DNA of 64,000 nt from Burkholderiales bacterium (GTDB taxonomy: Bacteria > Pseudomonadota > Gammaproteobacteria > Burkholderiales > Burkholderiaceae_C). The notes beneath the pieces are model-generated. The model was given only the letters and a program-made list of their open reading frames with translations, was not told where the DNA came from and did no database searches. Position numbers and translations under genes: made by a program. Location of the stretch: NCBI GenBank assembly GCA_021732385.1, contig JAKFVA010000013.1, forward strand, positions 1 through 64,000, given 5' to 3'. Numbering within the stretch: the first letter of the stretch is position 1; every line of letters starts with the position of its first letter. Shown here one piece after another: positions 32,797-42,332 of this stretch.

Positions 32797-34542
32797 TTAC
32801 GCTGGATCAACAGCGCCTACCACTTGCGACAGTGCGGGGTGGGCTGTTTGCCGGGCATGGCGCGTCCGGCGCAAGGTTGCAGCATCAAGCAACATGTGTG
32901 CGGCCCAGCGGTAGACGTTGCGTGATTGCACCGTACTTCTCAGCGCCCGCATGCGTTGGCGTTGCTCGTGCGCGGGCATGACCAGACCCAGGTGCAGTGC
33001 ATCAGCTACTTGCGCCGTGTGGTAGGGATTGACGATCAGCGCTTCGCTCAATTCGTCGGCTGCACCGGCAAACTGGCTCAGCACCAGTACCCCTTGCTCA
33101 TCGTCTCGGGCCGCCACAAATTCCTTGCACACCAGGTTCATGCCGTCGTGCAGGCTGGTGACCAGGCACAGGTCGGCCGCCCGGTACAAGGCGGTTACGG
33201 CGGCGCGGTCATGGTGCGCGTCTAGCAGCACGATGGGGGCTGGCCCGTGCGCGGCAAATCGGGCGTTGATACGCTGCACCTGGGCAAATACCTCGGTGCG
33301 GAAATTGGCATAGTCTTGCAGCGCTGTACGCGATGGCGCTGCAACCTGAATCAGGCGCAACTTGCCTTGCCACTGCGGCCGCGTCAGCAGCAAATGCTCG
33401 ATGGCATGCAAGCGCTCGAGCAGCCCCTTGGCGTAGTCAAAACGGTCAATCCCGACAATCAATTTGGCGTCTTTGGGCAGCGCCCAGCGCGCTTCGGCCA
33501 GGCTACGGCAATGCGCAATACTGGGCAAACCCGTTTGTTCAGGTGGCGTGGGCCAGGCGATGGAAATAGGGTAGTCGCGCACTTGCGCAGTGTGTGCGCC
33601 GGTTTGTTGTTGCGTGATGCGGCTTGAACCATTGCCCTGGCTGCGCGGGTAGCCGGGCGTGGTGTTTGCGCGGCGCTCAGCCGTGGTTAACGGCGTGCCA
33701 CAGCGCTGGGCCGAATCGACAAAATTTCGCCAATGCGCGGGGGTTTGAAAGCCGACGATGTCACTGCCCAGCAGGCCGTTGACCAACTCAGGCAGCCAGG
33801 GACAAATGCCCATCTGCTCGGCGTGGCCCCAGGGAATATGCCAGAAGCTGACGATGGTGGCGCGCGGCAGCAGTTGGCGCACCATGGCGGGCACCAAGGC
33901 CAAGTGGTAGTCCTGCACCAGCACGATGGGGTCGGCGCTGCGCGCTTCTTTGGCTACGGCGTCGGCAAAACGCTGGTTGACGCGGCGGTAATGGGTCCAA
34001 TCCGCCTCAACGAACGAGGGGCGAACATGCGCCAGATGGCACAGCGGCCACAAGCCAGCGTTGGAAAAGCCGTCGCAATAGCCGCTTTGCTCGGCGGCGC
34101 TGAGCCACAGACGGCGCAGACTGTAGCCCGAAGTGGCGGATTCCTCACCGCCCGTGGGGGGCACCTGAAATATGCTGTTTTCGTTAACAAACGCGGCGTC
34201 GGCACTGCCGCTGCCGTGCGCAATCCAGGTGCCCGCGCAAGCGCGAACCACCGGCTCAATCGCCGTGACCAGGCCACTAGCCGGTTGTGTGAGTTGTATG
34301 ACGCCGTTGACGCGTTCGTGCGTGCAGGGTGCGCGGTTGGACACCACAATCACCTGGTCGCCGCGCAGTGTATCGGACAACAGCAAGCGCAGGCCTTGTG
34401 CGTCCCAAGTGCGCGCCACCAACTCAGGCGGTGCTTTGTCATGCGGTTGAGAAAAATTTGTCCGCGTGGGTTCGGCTCGGTAGTTGTGCGCCGCGCCTGC
34501 ATCGGGTGCATAACGGGGCATACCTACAGGGATAGCGCTCAT
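32797..34542 (-). CDS. otsA: Trehalose-6-phosphate synthase
   Basis: A 581-aa GT20 enzyme joining UDP-glucose and glucose 6-phosphate. VIVVSNRAP marks the domain start near residue 65. [32 protein letters not shown] is the sugar-phosphate region, and [22 protein letters not shown] and [36 protein letters not shown] form the nucleotide-sugar site. It is longer than E. coli OtsA (about 474 aa) because of a 60-residue N-terminal extension and a Ser/Gln/Thr-rich insertion at about 280-315. Met8 is an alternative start. It is divergent from katE, a pairing fitting osmotic or stationary-phase stress. Confidence 0.94.
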   Translation of the reverse strand: MSAIPVGMPRYAPDAGAAHNYRAEPTRTNFSQPHDKAPPELVARTWDAQGLRLLLSDTLRGDQVIVVSNRAPCTHERVNGVIQLTQPASGLVTAIEPVVRACAGTWIAHGSGSADAAFVNENSIFQVPPTGGEESATSGYSLRRLWLSAAEQSGYCDGFSNAGLWPLCHLAHVRPSFVEADWTHYRRVNQRFADAVAKEARSADPIVLVQDYHLALVPAMVRQLLPRATIVSFWHIPWGHAEQMGICPWLPELVNGLLGSDIVGFQTPAHWRNFVDSAQRCGTPLTTAERRANTTPGYPRSQGNGSSRITQQQTGAHTAQVRDYPISIAWPTPPEQTGLPSIAHCRSLAEARWALPKDAKLIVGIDRFDYAKGLLERLHAIEHLLLTRPQWQGKLRLIQVAAPSRTALQDYANFRTEVFAQVQRINARFAAHGPAPIVLLDAHHDRAAVTALYRAADLCLVTSLHDGMNLVCKEFVAARDDEQGVLVLSQFAGAADELSEALIVNPYHTAQVADALHLGLVMPAHEQRQRMRALRSTVQSRNVYRWAAHMLLDAATLRRTRHARQTAHPALSQVVGAVDPA

Positions 34543-34855
34543 ACCGGGTGTCGCGCTGGCGCGAATACGGTATTTAGGGATTGCTTTTTCATGATTTTGC
34601 GTCGCTTTGCGTGAGCCGCTGGAGGGTGTTGCCAGTTGAGCAATTTAAGAATCACATGACGCGGGCTTTTTGGTTGTAGGCGGCGACCTCAAGGTGGCGT
34701 CAGCGCAAGCGAGGTAGGGCTAATGTCCGACAAAGTCTGATGACCCTGGCCTATCGCGGCGGGTTGTTGTGCCAACTATCTTCAAGGCGATTGCAGGTTG
34801 GCCTTGCGCGCCTGCATCACATCCACCACTTGTGAAACAACCCAGGAAAAACCCA
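34543..34855. promoter_or_regulatory. Divergent promoter region of otsAB and katE
   Basis: A 313-base gap with no separate gene. GTAGG-N7-TCCGACA lies at 34714-34732 on the plus strand, 124 bases before the katE ATG, and another GTAGG lies at 34676-34680. AGGA at 34844-34847 is the katE ribosome binding site. No certain -35/-10 pair was identified. Confidence 0.4.
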
Positions 34856-37288
34856 ATGGCCACCCGCAAATCCAAGCCACAAAACCTTGATGGACTGGGG
34901 ACCTTACTCAGCACCACATCGGGTCCGTCCAGCGCTTCATCTCCGCCCAGTTCAAAATCAGCCAACGTGCCGGATGAGTTGGCGCAAAAAGCAACGGCAA
35001 GCGCGGCATTGGTGAAAGCCGTGCCTTTTAATCCCATCAAATTTGCTGAACATGGCGATGCCGCCCGCAAACCAACGCAAGGCGCGATCACGGAACCTGC
35101 CAACCAGTGGGCAAGTGCCAGCACGGTCAGTGAAGGCGAGGCATCGGACAAATTGGGCAGTGGCGTGCCTACCCCGGGCGTGAACGCGCGCATTGGTTCG
35201 CTGGACAGCGCGCGCGTCGATTCTGGTGGTCAGGCGCTCACTACTAACCACGGTGTGCGGGTGGCCGACAACCAGAATTCATTGAAAGCCGGGCTGCGTG
35301 GCCCAACGCTGATGGAAGACTTTATCCAACGCGAAAAAATTACCCACTTTGACCACGAACGTATCCCTGAGCGGGTGGTGCACGCGCGCGGTAGCGCGGC
35401 ACACGGCTACTTTGAATGCTACGAGTCACTGGCCAACATCACCAAGGCAGCACCTTTTGCTAAAGCGGGTAAGCGCACGCCGGTTTTTGTGCGCTTTTCC
35501 ACGGTAGGTGGCGAGCGCGGCTCAGCCGACACGGTACGCGACCCACGCGGTTTTGCAGTGAAGTTCTACACCGACGAAGGCAATTGGGATTTGGTGGGCA
35601 ACAACATGCCGGTGTTCTACATCCAAGACGCGATGAAGTTTCCTGATTTGATTCACGCCGTCAAACCCGAGCCGAACAACGGCATTCCGCAAGCCTCAAG
35701 CGCGCACGACACTTTTTGGGATTTCGTCTCGCTGATGCCCGAAAGCGCCCACATGCTGATGTGGCACAACTCAGACCGCGCCATTCCGCGCAGCTATCGC
35801 ATGATGCAGGGCTTTGGCGTGCACACTTTCCGGCTGGTGAATGCCGAAGGCGCGTCGATGTTCTGCAAATTCCACTGGACACCGTTGGCTGGCACGCATT
35901 CACTGGTCTGGGACGAGGCGGCCAAAATCACTGGTGCGGATGCCGACTTTCACCGCCGTGATTTGTGGGAAGCGATCGAGGCTGGGGCCTACCCGGAATG
36001 GGAGTTTGGCTTGCAAGTGTTTACTGAGGAGCAGGCCGAGAGCTTTAGTTTTGATGTGCTTGACGCCACCAAGCTGGTGCCCGAGGAACTCGTGCCAGTA
36101 ATGCCGGTAGGCCGTATGGTGCTGAACCGCAACCCTGACAATTTTTTTGCCGAAACCGAGCAAGTGGCGTTTTGTACCGCGCACGTGGTGCCGGGTATCG
36201 ACTTCTCCAACGACCCCTTGCTGCAAGGGCGCATTCACTCGTATGTCGATACGCAAATCTCCCGCCTGGGCGGTATGAATTTTCATGAGCTTCCAATCAA
36301 TGCGCCACTGGCGCAGGCGCACAACAACCAACGCGATGGCATCCACCGGCAATCGATTCCCCGCGGTCGGGTGTCGTACGAACCCAATTCATTGGGCGGA
36401 GGCTGCCCGTTCCAGGCCGGTGCCAGCGGCTTTAGCTCATTCCCGCAACCGATTCAAGAAGACAAGGTGCGCGGCAAGCCCGAGCTGTTTGCCGACCACT
36501 ATTCACAAGCCACGCTGTTTTGGAAGAGCCAAAGTGTGGTCGAGCAGGATCACATTATTGCTGCCTTCCGGTTTGAATTAACGCGAGTGCAAATCCAGGC
36601 CATCCGCGAGCGCGTGGTTTCTATGCTGGTTAACGTGGATGCCGAATTGGCGCAAGGTGTGGCGAAGGGCCTGGGCTTTGCTGTGCCGCTAGCCATGCCT
36701 TTGGCGCTCAACATGCCGGTGCCTGTTTACGAGCCGTCTATGGCGCTGTCATTGTTTGCGCGGCCGGGAGATGGCACCGTTAAAACACGCCGCATCGCGA
36801 TTTTGGTGGCGGATGGGGTGGTAGCCGCTTCTCTTCAATCAATTTATGCCGCACTGATTGAAGCCGGTGCTGCGCCGCGTTATGTGGGCGCGCAACTGGG
36901 CCCGGTAGCCTGCGCAGAAGGCGACGTATTGCACGCCGAGGTTTCAATGGAGGCGGCGCCTTCGGTGCTGTTTGACGCCATGGTGTTGCCCGCTGGCGCA
37001 GCTGCCGCCGATACCTTGGCCGAGGCTGCTGCTGCGCTGGATTTTTTGCGCGATCAGTACCGCCATTGCAAACCAATTTTGGTGTTGGGTGAGAGCCGTA
37101 AAGTACTGGCCGCTGCGGGTCTATCAGCCAGCTTGCCCGGGGGGGAGGCTGATACCGGCATCGTATTGGCATCAACTGATGAAATCACCTCTGCAACCGA
37201 ACAATTTATGGCCGCTATCGCAGCGCATCGGCACTTTGCCCGCGCCGATGGGCCGTTAAAAGCCAAAAAACTCAGGGTAAAACATTAG
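34856..37288 (+). CDS. katE: Large-subunit catalase HPII with C-terminal DJ-1/PfpI domain
   Basis: An 810-aa monofunctional haem catalase of clade 2. A roughly 120-residue low-complexity N-terminal extension precedes the core. The catalytic His lies in [15 protein letters not shown] (about residue 176). The Asn region is [15 protein letters not shown], and the haem-ligand Tyr lies in [15 protein letters not shown]. Residues from about 640 form the flavodoxin-like class I glutamine-amidotransferase/DJ-1 domain ([23 protein letters not shown]) characteristic of HPII. The start MATRKSK at 34856 has AGGA upstream. It removes hydrogen peroxide in stationary or stressed cells; otsAB is divergent. 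Confidence 0.94.
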   Translation: MATRKSKPQNLDGLGTLLSTTSGPSSASSPPSSKSANVPDELAQKATASAALVKAVPFNPIKFAEHGDAARKPTQGAITEPANQWASASTVSEGEASDKLGSGVPTPGVNARIGSLDSARVDSGGQALTTNHGVRVADNQNSLKAGLRGPTLMEDFIQREKITHFDHERIPERVVHARGSAAHGYFECYESLANITKAAPFAKAGKRTPVFVRFSTVGGERGSADTVRDPRGFAVKFYTDEGNWDLVGNNMPVFYIQDAMKFPDLIHAVKPEPNNGIPQASSAHDTFWDFVSLMPESAHMLMWHNSDRAIPRSYRMMQGFGVHTFRLVNAEGASMFCKFHWTPLAGTHSLVWDEAAKITGADADFHRRDLWEAIEAGAYPEWEFGLQVFTEEQAESFSFDVLDATKLVPEELVPVMPVGRMVLNRNPDNFFAETEQVAFCTAHVVPGIDFSNDPLLQGRIHSYVDTQISRLGGMNFHELPINAPLAQAHNNQRDGIHRQSIPRGRVSYEPNSLGGGCPFQAGASGFSSFPQPIQEDKVRGKPELFADHYSQATLFWKSQSVVEQDHIIAAFRFELTRVQIQAIRERVVSMLVNVDAELAQGVAKGLGFAVPLAMPLALNMPVPVYEPSMALSLFARPGDGTVKTRRIAILVADGVVAASLQSIYAALIEAGAAPRYVGAQLGPVACAEGDVLHAEVSMEAAPSVLFDAMVLPAGAAAADTLAEAAAALDFLRDQYRHCKPILVLGESRKVLAAAGLSASLPGGEADTGIVLASTDEITSATEQFMAAIAAHRHFARADGPLKAKKLRVKH

Positions 37289-37399
37289 GTTTACCCCGTG
37301 GTCATGGCCAGCATTACTTAGTATTCTCCAAGTTACTTAAAAGTAGACTTAAAAATTGGCCTACACGCTGAAGCAAGCGTGGCGCCTGTTGGAGACAAA

Positions 37400-38245
37400 T
37401 TGAACGCTGGTGCAACCGCTTCCTTGTTGGAAGTTGAAAATCTCACGCTCACGTTTGGCGGTGTCAAAGCCTTGCGTGGCGTGAGCTTTCAGGTCAAGGA
37501 GGGTTCAGTCACCTCGGTGATTGGCCCCAATGGCGCGGGCAAGACGTCGGTCTTCAACACCATTTCGGGGTTTTATAAGCCATCAGCCGGCAGTATCAGC
37601 TTCAACGGACGGTCGATTCTGGGTATGACGCCACCGCAAAGAGCCGCCTTGGGCTTGGCGCGCAGTTTCCAGAACATTGCGTTGTTTCGTGGCATGACGG
37701 TGCTGGACAACATCAAATTAGGCCGCCACTGCCACCTTAAAACTGGACCATTGGCCGCGTTGTTTTACACCCCCGCCGCCCGGCGCGAAGAAGAAGCGCT
37801 GCGCCAGGAGATTGAAGAGCGGATCATTGATTTTCTGGAGATCGACCACATCCGAAAAGCCCCTGTTTCGGCGCTGTCTTACGGTCTGCAAAAGCGCGTC
37901 GAACTGGCACGCGCGCTGGCCATGCGCCCCAAGCTGCTGCTGCTGGACGAACCCGTGGCGGGCATGAACCGCGAAGAAACCGAGGACATGGCGCGCTTTA
38001 TTCTGGAAGTGCGGCGCGAGTGGGGCGTTACCGTGCTGATGGTTGAGCATGACATGGGCCTGGTGATGGATTTGTCCGACCATGTGGTGGTGCTCAATTT
38101 TGGCCAGGTCATTGCCGACGGCAAACCCAGCGAAGTGCAGAGCAACCCGGAGGTCATCAAGGCCTATTTGGGGGCCGGCGATATAGAGGCGCTGCGATTG
38201 CGCTTTGCCAAGGCAGCGCAGGTTGGCGTGCAGGTGGCAGCATGA
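37400..38245 (+). CDS. Branched-chain-type ABC transporter ATPase (LivG-like)
   Basis: An ATPase of about 281 aa for a Liv-type importer. Walker A is IGPNGAGKTS, the signature reads LSYGLQKRVELARAL instead of LSGGQ, and Walker B is LLLLDEPVAGMN. These, and the long loop after Walker A, are typical LivG. The TTG at 37400 is preferred because GGAG lies five bases before it; GTG at 37379 would add seven residues. It begins a run of ten same-strand genes ending with a thiolase. The ATGA overlap with the next gene indicates coupling. Confidence 0.9.
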   Translation: MNAGATASLLEVENLTLTFGGVKALRGVSFQVKEGSVTSVIGPNGAGKTSVFNTISGFYKPSAGSISFNGRSILGMTPPQRAALGLARSFQNIALFRGMTVLDNIKLGRHCHLKTGPLAALFYTPAARREEEALRQEIEERIIDFLEIDHIRKAPVSALSYGLQKRVELARALAMRPKLLLLDEPVAGMNREETEDMARFILEVRREWGVTVLMVEHDMGLVMDLSDHVVVLNFGQVIADGKPSEVQSNPEVIKAYLGAGDIEALRLRFAKAAQVGVQVAA

Positions 38246-39126
38246 TCATCGACTGGTGGCTGCTGTTTGAAATCAGCCTGGCGGGCCTGGGCACCGGCGG
38301 CCTGTATGCGCTGACGGGCCTGGCCTTTGTGCTGATTTACAAAGCCACCAAGGTGGTCAATATTGCCATTGGCGAAATGCTGATGATCAGCGCCTACATT
38401 TTCTTTGCGTTCTCGGCTGGCATGGGCCTGCCCATTTGGCTGGCCATACCCGGTGCACTCTTGGTGTCGGGTGTGTTTGGCGCATTGGTAGAACGCACGC
38501 TGATCCGCCCGATGCTGGGTGAGTCGCCGATTTCATCGTTCATGGTGACTGTGGGTCTGACGTCGATTCTGGTCGGGCTGGTTGAATTGATTTGGACGGC
38601 TGACCAGCAGCGCCTGCCGGAATTTATGCCGTCCAAACCGATTGAGATTGGCGAGGCCTTTGTGTCACCAAAAATTTTCTATGGTTTCTGGATTGCTGTG
38701 CTGCTTATCACCACCGTGCTGTTGGTGTTTCGCTTCTGGCGCGGCGGTGTGGCCTTGCGCGCTACTGCCAGTGACCAGGCGGCGGCTTATTCCATGGGCA
38801 TCAATGTGCCACGCGTATTCAGTATGGCCTGGGCGGCGGCGGCGGTAATTGCCGGTGTGGCTGGCATTGTGGTGGGCTCGATAGGCGGTATTTCCTCTGT
38901 CATGGGGGTGTTTGGCTTGTCGGTGCTGGTGGTGGTGATTTTTGGCGGGCTCGACAGTGTGCTGGGCGCGCTGGTGGGGGGCTTGCTGGTGGGCTTGATT
39001 GAGGCCTTGACGGGCTTTTACATTGGCGGTGAATACAAAATTCTGGCTACTTTCAGCCTGCTGGTGGGCATATTGATGGTGCGGCCGTACGGCTTGTTTG
39101 GCACCCATGAGATTGAGAGACTCTGA
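38242..39126 (+). CDS. Branched-chain-type ABC transporter permease (LivH-like)
   Basis: A 294-aa inner-membrane permease with about eight transmembrane helices. GLGTGGLYALTGLAFVLIYKATKVVNIAIGEMLM is the LivH opening. The cytoplasmic coupling loop is RATASDQAAAYSMGINVPRVFSMAWAAAA. The C-terminal GLDSVLGALVGGLLVGLIEAL is standard. It overlaps LivG by four bases and LivM by one. Substrate preference is not set by this subunit alone. Confidence 0.92.
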   Translation: MIIDWWLLFEISLAGLGTGGLYALTGLAFVLIYKATKVVNIAIGEMLMISAYIFFAFSAGMGLPIWLAIPGALLVSGVFGALVERTLIRPMLGESPISSFMVTVGLTSILVGLVELIWTADQQRLPEFMPSKPIEIGEAFVSPKIFYGFWIAVLLITTVLLVFRFWRGGVALRATASDQAAAYSMGINVPRVFSMAWAAAAVIAGVAGIVVGSIGGISSVMGVFGLSVLVVVIFGGLDSVLGALVGGLLVGLIEALTGFYIGGEYKILATFSLLVGILMVRPYGLFGTHEIERL

Positions 39127-40175
39127 TGCGAATAGGCGCTGCCAAAGAAAGCTACGCCGCTGATGCGGCCTTGTTTGACAGCAGTAACCAGCATATTGCG
39201 CTGGGTCTGCTGGCGCTTACCTTGTGCGTCTTTCCGTTTGTCGCTAGCGAGTACTGGCTTTACCTGGCTTGCCTGGTCACCATCAATATTGCCAGCACCA
39301 CAGGGCTCAATATTCTCACCGGCTACACCGGTTTGGTCAGTCTGGGGCAGGCGGCCTTTATGGGGCTGGGCGCGTATACGGTAGCGATTTTGCAGATTCG
39401 CTTTGGCTCGCCTTTTTTGCTGAATTTGTTGGCTGGCGGCCTGGTGGCCATGCTCGCGGGGGTGGTGGTGGGCTTGCCTTCGCTGCGGGTGAAAGGGCTT
39501 TACCTGGCCATTGCGACCATTGCGGCGGGCGTGATTGCGCATTTCATCTTTTCGCATTTCACAGCGCTTACCGGTGGCACCAGCGGCCTTTCGGTGCCGC
39601 CTGCCAGGTTCTTTGGCATCGACCTGGACACCTCCTTCAAGATCTACTGGCTGATCGTGCCCGTGACGCTATTGATGCTGCTTGGTGCCGCCAATTTATT
39701 TCGCACCCGCATTGGCCGTGCCTTCATAGCGATTCGTGACCGCGATATTTCTGCCGAGGTATTGGGTATTCCGCTTTTGCAATACAAGCTGCTGTCATTT
39801 GCCATCTCGTCGTTTTATGCCGGCGTGGCGGGTGGGCTGTTTGCCTACTTTTTCCGCGCAGTGTCGCCCGAGACGTTTCCGCTTTTGATGTCGATATTTT
39901 TCCTGGCTGCCGTGATTGTGGGTGGTATGGGCAGCATTCTGGGCAGCATTCTGGGCGCGGTTTTCATGACGCTTGTGCCAGAGGTGCTAAAGCTGTTGGT
40001 GGGCTGGTTGCCCGCATCAATTTTTGGCGGTAATGCGACGCTGTTTTTGTCGCCCATCCGCACCATCGTGTTCGGTTTGATGATCGTGCTGTTTCTGATC
40101 TTCGAGCCGCACGGCTTGGCGGAGGTGTGGCGACGCATCCGCCGGCTGTTTCACCTGTGGCCTTTCCGTACCTGA
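39126..40175 (+). CDS. Branched-chain-type ABC transporter permease (LivM-like)
   Basis: A 349-aa permease with about ten helices. TTGLNILTGYTGLVSLGQAAFMGLGAYTVA is the LivM landmark, and the coupling loop is FIAIRDRDISAEVLGIPLLQYKLLSFAISSFYAGVAGGL. The basic C-terminus is cytoplasmic. Its start shares one base with the LivH stop (TGATG). Together with LivH it forms the membrane channel of the importer. Confidence 0.92.
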   Translation: MRIGAAKESYAADAALFDSSNQHIALGLLALTLCVFPFVASEYWLYLACLVTINIASTTGLNILTGYTGLVSLGQAAFMGLGAYTVAILQIRFGSPFLLNLLAGGLVAMLAGVVVGLPSLRVKGLYLAIATIAAGVIAHFIFSHFTALTGGTSGLSVPPARFFGIDLDTSFKIYWLIVPVTLLMLLGAANLFRTRIGRAFIAIRDRDISAEVLGIPLLQYKLLSFAISSFYAGVAGGLFAYFFRAVSPETFPLLMSIFFLAAVIVGGMGSILGSILGAVFMTLVPEVLKLLVGWLPASIFGGNATLFLSPIRTIVFGLMIVLFLIFEPHGLAEVWRRIRRLFHLWPFRT

Positions 40176-40202
40176 CCCGCACTTCAATTCAAGGAGACAA
40201 AC

Positions 40203-41405
40203 ATGAAAAACGTTCGCAGAAAAATGACCCTGGCCGCACTGGCAAGCGCCGCCACCTGGGCTTTGCCGCAGGGGGCGCTGGCGCAAGCCAAACCCGCCAC
40301 CAAGGCCGCTGATTCCAAGGAAGACATCATCTTTGGCGGTTCCATCCCGCTCACAGGTGTATTCGCATTTGCCGGCATTGCCATTGACCAGGGCATCAAA
40401 GACTACCTGACCATCCTGAATGAGGGAGGCGGTATCAAAGGTCGCAAAGTGCGCTACATCCCGGAAGATACCGGCTACAAAGTCGACCAGTCGATGGCGG
40501 CGTTCAAGAAAATTACTGGCCAGAACAAGGTCAGTCTGTACTACGCCGACTCCACTGGCTTTGTCAAAACTGTCAACCCTGAACTGGAGCGCGCCCAAAG
40601 TATTTTGATGACGGGTGCTTCCTTTGCCAAGGAAATCAGTGATGCGCAAAAGTATCCGCTGCAATTTATGGTTGGCCCCAACTACGCCGAAATGGTGGGC
40701 ATCTTGCTGCGCTATATTGCCAAAACCAAGCCAGGTGCCAAGATTGCGCTGGTCTACTCCGACACCGAATTTGGTCGCGACCCGGTCGATGCCGCCCGCG
40801 CCGACAGCAAGGCCCTGGGCCTGAACCTAGCGCTGGAAATCGTCACACCGCCCGGCAGTGTCGATGTGTCGGCCGAGGTCATCAAATTGCGCCGCACGGA
40901 CCCAGACTTCACCATCTTCCACGGCTACGTTTCGGCACCCATCCCGGAGTTCATCAACCAGTCCAAAGCGCTGAACTTGAAGACCCAGTTTATGGGCACC
41001 TTCTGGAGCATGGACAACACCACCGTGATGCGCATGGGCACCAATGTGGATGGTTTTCTGGGCGTCATGCCCTACCGTTACTACTATGACACCGAAGGCA
41101 AGTCGCCCATGCTGGAGCGCATCCGCAAAATGCGCCCCGAGTACCAAACCACCGGCTATATCCAGGGCTTTTTGAGCACGATGCTCTTGACGGAAGCTGC
41201 GCGCCGCACGCTGGAGGCGGGTAATGAATTGAACGGCAAAAACATGAAGACCGCGCTCAGTTCCATTCGCAACTTTGATACGGGTGGCCTGATTGGTGTG
41301 CCGCTTTCCATCAAGGGCAATTCCATTCCAATCGGCCGTATTTACAAGGCCGACTTCAAGGCGCAAAAGATGGTGGCGGTGTCAGACTGGATCAATTTGC
41401 AGTAA
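40203..41405 (+). CDS. Periplasmic substrate-binding protein of Liv-type importer
   Basis: A 400-aa type-I periplasmic binding protein. A Sec signal peptide covers about residues 1-28 (LAALASAATWALPQGALAQ). The mature part opens IIFGGSIPLTGVFAFAGIAIDQGIKDYLTILNEGGGIKGRKV, the family pattern. AMMRTGTN-type dimer segments follow. Such proteins bind amino acids, amides, aromatic acids or other carboxylates; the linked acyl-CoA genes favour an organic or fatty acid here. AAGGAG precedes the ATG. A GC-rich spacer separates it from LivF. Confidence 0.9.
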   Translation: MKNVRRKMTLAALASAATWALPQGALAQAKPATKAADSKEDIIFGGSIPLTGVFAFAGIAIDQGIKDYLTILNEGGGIKGRKVRYIPEDTGYKVDQSMAAFKKITGQNKVSLYYADSTGFVKTVNPELERAQSILMTGASFAKEISDAQKYPLQFMVGPNYAEMVGILLRYIAKTKPGAKIALVYSDTEFGRDPVDAARADSKALGLNLALEIVTPPGSVDVSAEVIKLRRTDPDFTIFHGYVSAPIPEFINQSKALNLKTQFMGTFWSMDNTTVMRMGTNVDGFLGVMPYRYYYDTEGKSPMLERIRKMRPEYQTTGYIQGFLSTMLLTEAARRTLEAGNELNGKNMKTALSSIRNFDTGGLIGVPLSIKGNSIPIGRIYKADFKAQKMVAVSDWINLQ

Positions 41406-41406
41406 T

Positions 41407-41511
41407 GACTCCCCCCGAAGCGACCTGCGGCCGCCTCCCAATCAAGGGGGCGCAACCTGCGGCCCGGCAATGCCGGTTCCGCGGTGGCCGCTGCTATCGG
41501 TCGGGGTCAAC
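41407..41511. repeat. GC-rich extragenic element inside the transporter operon
   Basis: The 120-base spacer between the binding-protein and LivF genes is unusually GC-rich and palindromic. CCGGC-AAT-GCCGG lies at 41464-41476, flanked by GCGG/CCGC (41459 and 41482). A CCCCCCGA run near 41410 faces TCGGGG at 41504-41509. It resembles the CCCCCGAAGC.../...GGGGG extragenic repeats I associate with Comamonadaceae genomes. No frame is coding. It might stabilise the upstream mRNA or dampen downstream expression. Confidence 0.45.
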
Positions 41512-41525
41512 GGAAAAGCCTTGAC

Positions 41526-42332
41526 ATGTCCGATCTGATCCTGAATGTCGCCAACATCGAGGTCGTCTACAACCAGGCGATTCAGGTGTTGCGCGGGTTG
41601 TCGCTGACCGTGCCGCGCGGCCAGATTGTGGCGCTGCTGGGCAGCAATGGCGCAGGCAAATCCACCACGCTTAAAGCTATTTCGGGCTTGCTGGCGCTGC
41701 AAGACGGCGCGTTGACGCGCGGCGAAATCCGCTATGACGGTGCAGATACACAAGGCATGGCTCCACACGCGTTGGTGCATGCCGGTGTATCGCATGTGAT
41801 GGAGGGACGCCACGTTTTTGAGGATCTGACGATTGAAGAAAATCTGGTTGCCGCCACGTACGCACTGACTGGCCGTAAGGCCGTGAAGGCTAACTTTGAC
41901 CAGGTCTATGAATATTTTCCGCGCCTGCACGAGCGCCGCAAAGGCCTGGCAGGCTATTTGTCAGGCGGTGAGCAGCAAATGCTGGCAATAGGACGGGCGC
42001 TGATCGCACAACCCAAGCTCATGCTGCTCGATGAGCCCTCGCTTGGCCTGTCGCCGGTCTTGGTGGAAACCATTTTTGAAATCATTGCCCGTATCAATGC
42101 GCAGCAGGGCGTGTCAATGCTGCTGGTGGAGCAAAACGCGTCGATTGCCTTGGCCGTGGCGCATTACGGCTACATCATGGAAACTGGCAAGGTGGTGATA
42201 GACAACACGGCGCAAAAGCTGGCTGCTGATCCGGATGTACGCGAGTTTTATCTGGGTGTTGGCAGCGAAGGTGGTGCCAAGAGCTTTAACAACCTCAAGC
42301 ACTACAAGCGCCGCAAAAGGTGGTTGTCATGA
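41526..42332 (+). CDS. Branched-chain-type ABC transporter ATPase (LivF-like)
   Basis: A 268-aa second ATPase of the importer. Walker A is LGSNGAGKST, the signature YLSGGEQQMLAIGRAL, and Walker B LMLLDEPSLGLSP, all standard for LivF. The C-terminal extension (NNLKHYKRRKRWLS) is basic and about 25 residues longer than in LivF proper. Such tails occur in LivF proteins encoded next to AMP-binding synthetases; that is family impression. ATG at 41526 is used; the upstream frame runs through the GC-rich element. It overlaps the synthetase by four bases. Confidence 0.9.
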   Translation: MSDLILNVANIEVVYNQAIQVLRGLSLTVPRGQIVALLGSNGAGKSTTLKAISGLLALQDGALTRGEIRYDGADTQGMAPHALVHAGVSHVMEGRHVFEDLTIEENLVAATYALTGRKAVKANFDQVYEYFPRLHERRKGLAGYLSGGEQQMLAIGRALIAQPKLMLLDEPSLGLSPVLVETIFEIIARINAQQGVSMLLVEQNASIALAVAHYGYIMETGKVVIDNTAQKLAADPDVREFYLGVGSEGGAKSFNNLKHYKRRKRWLS

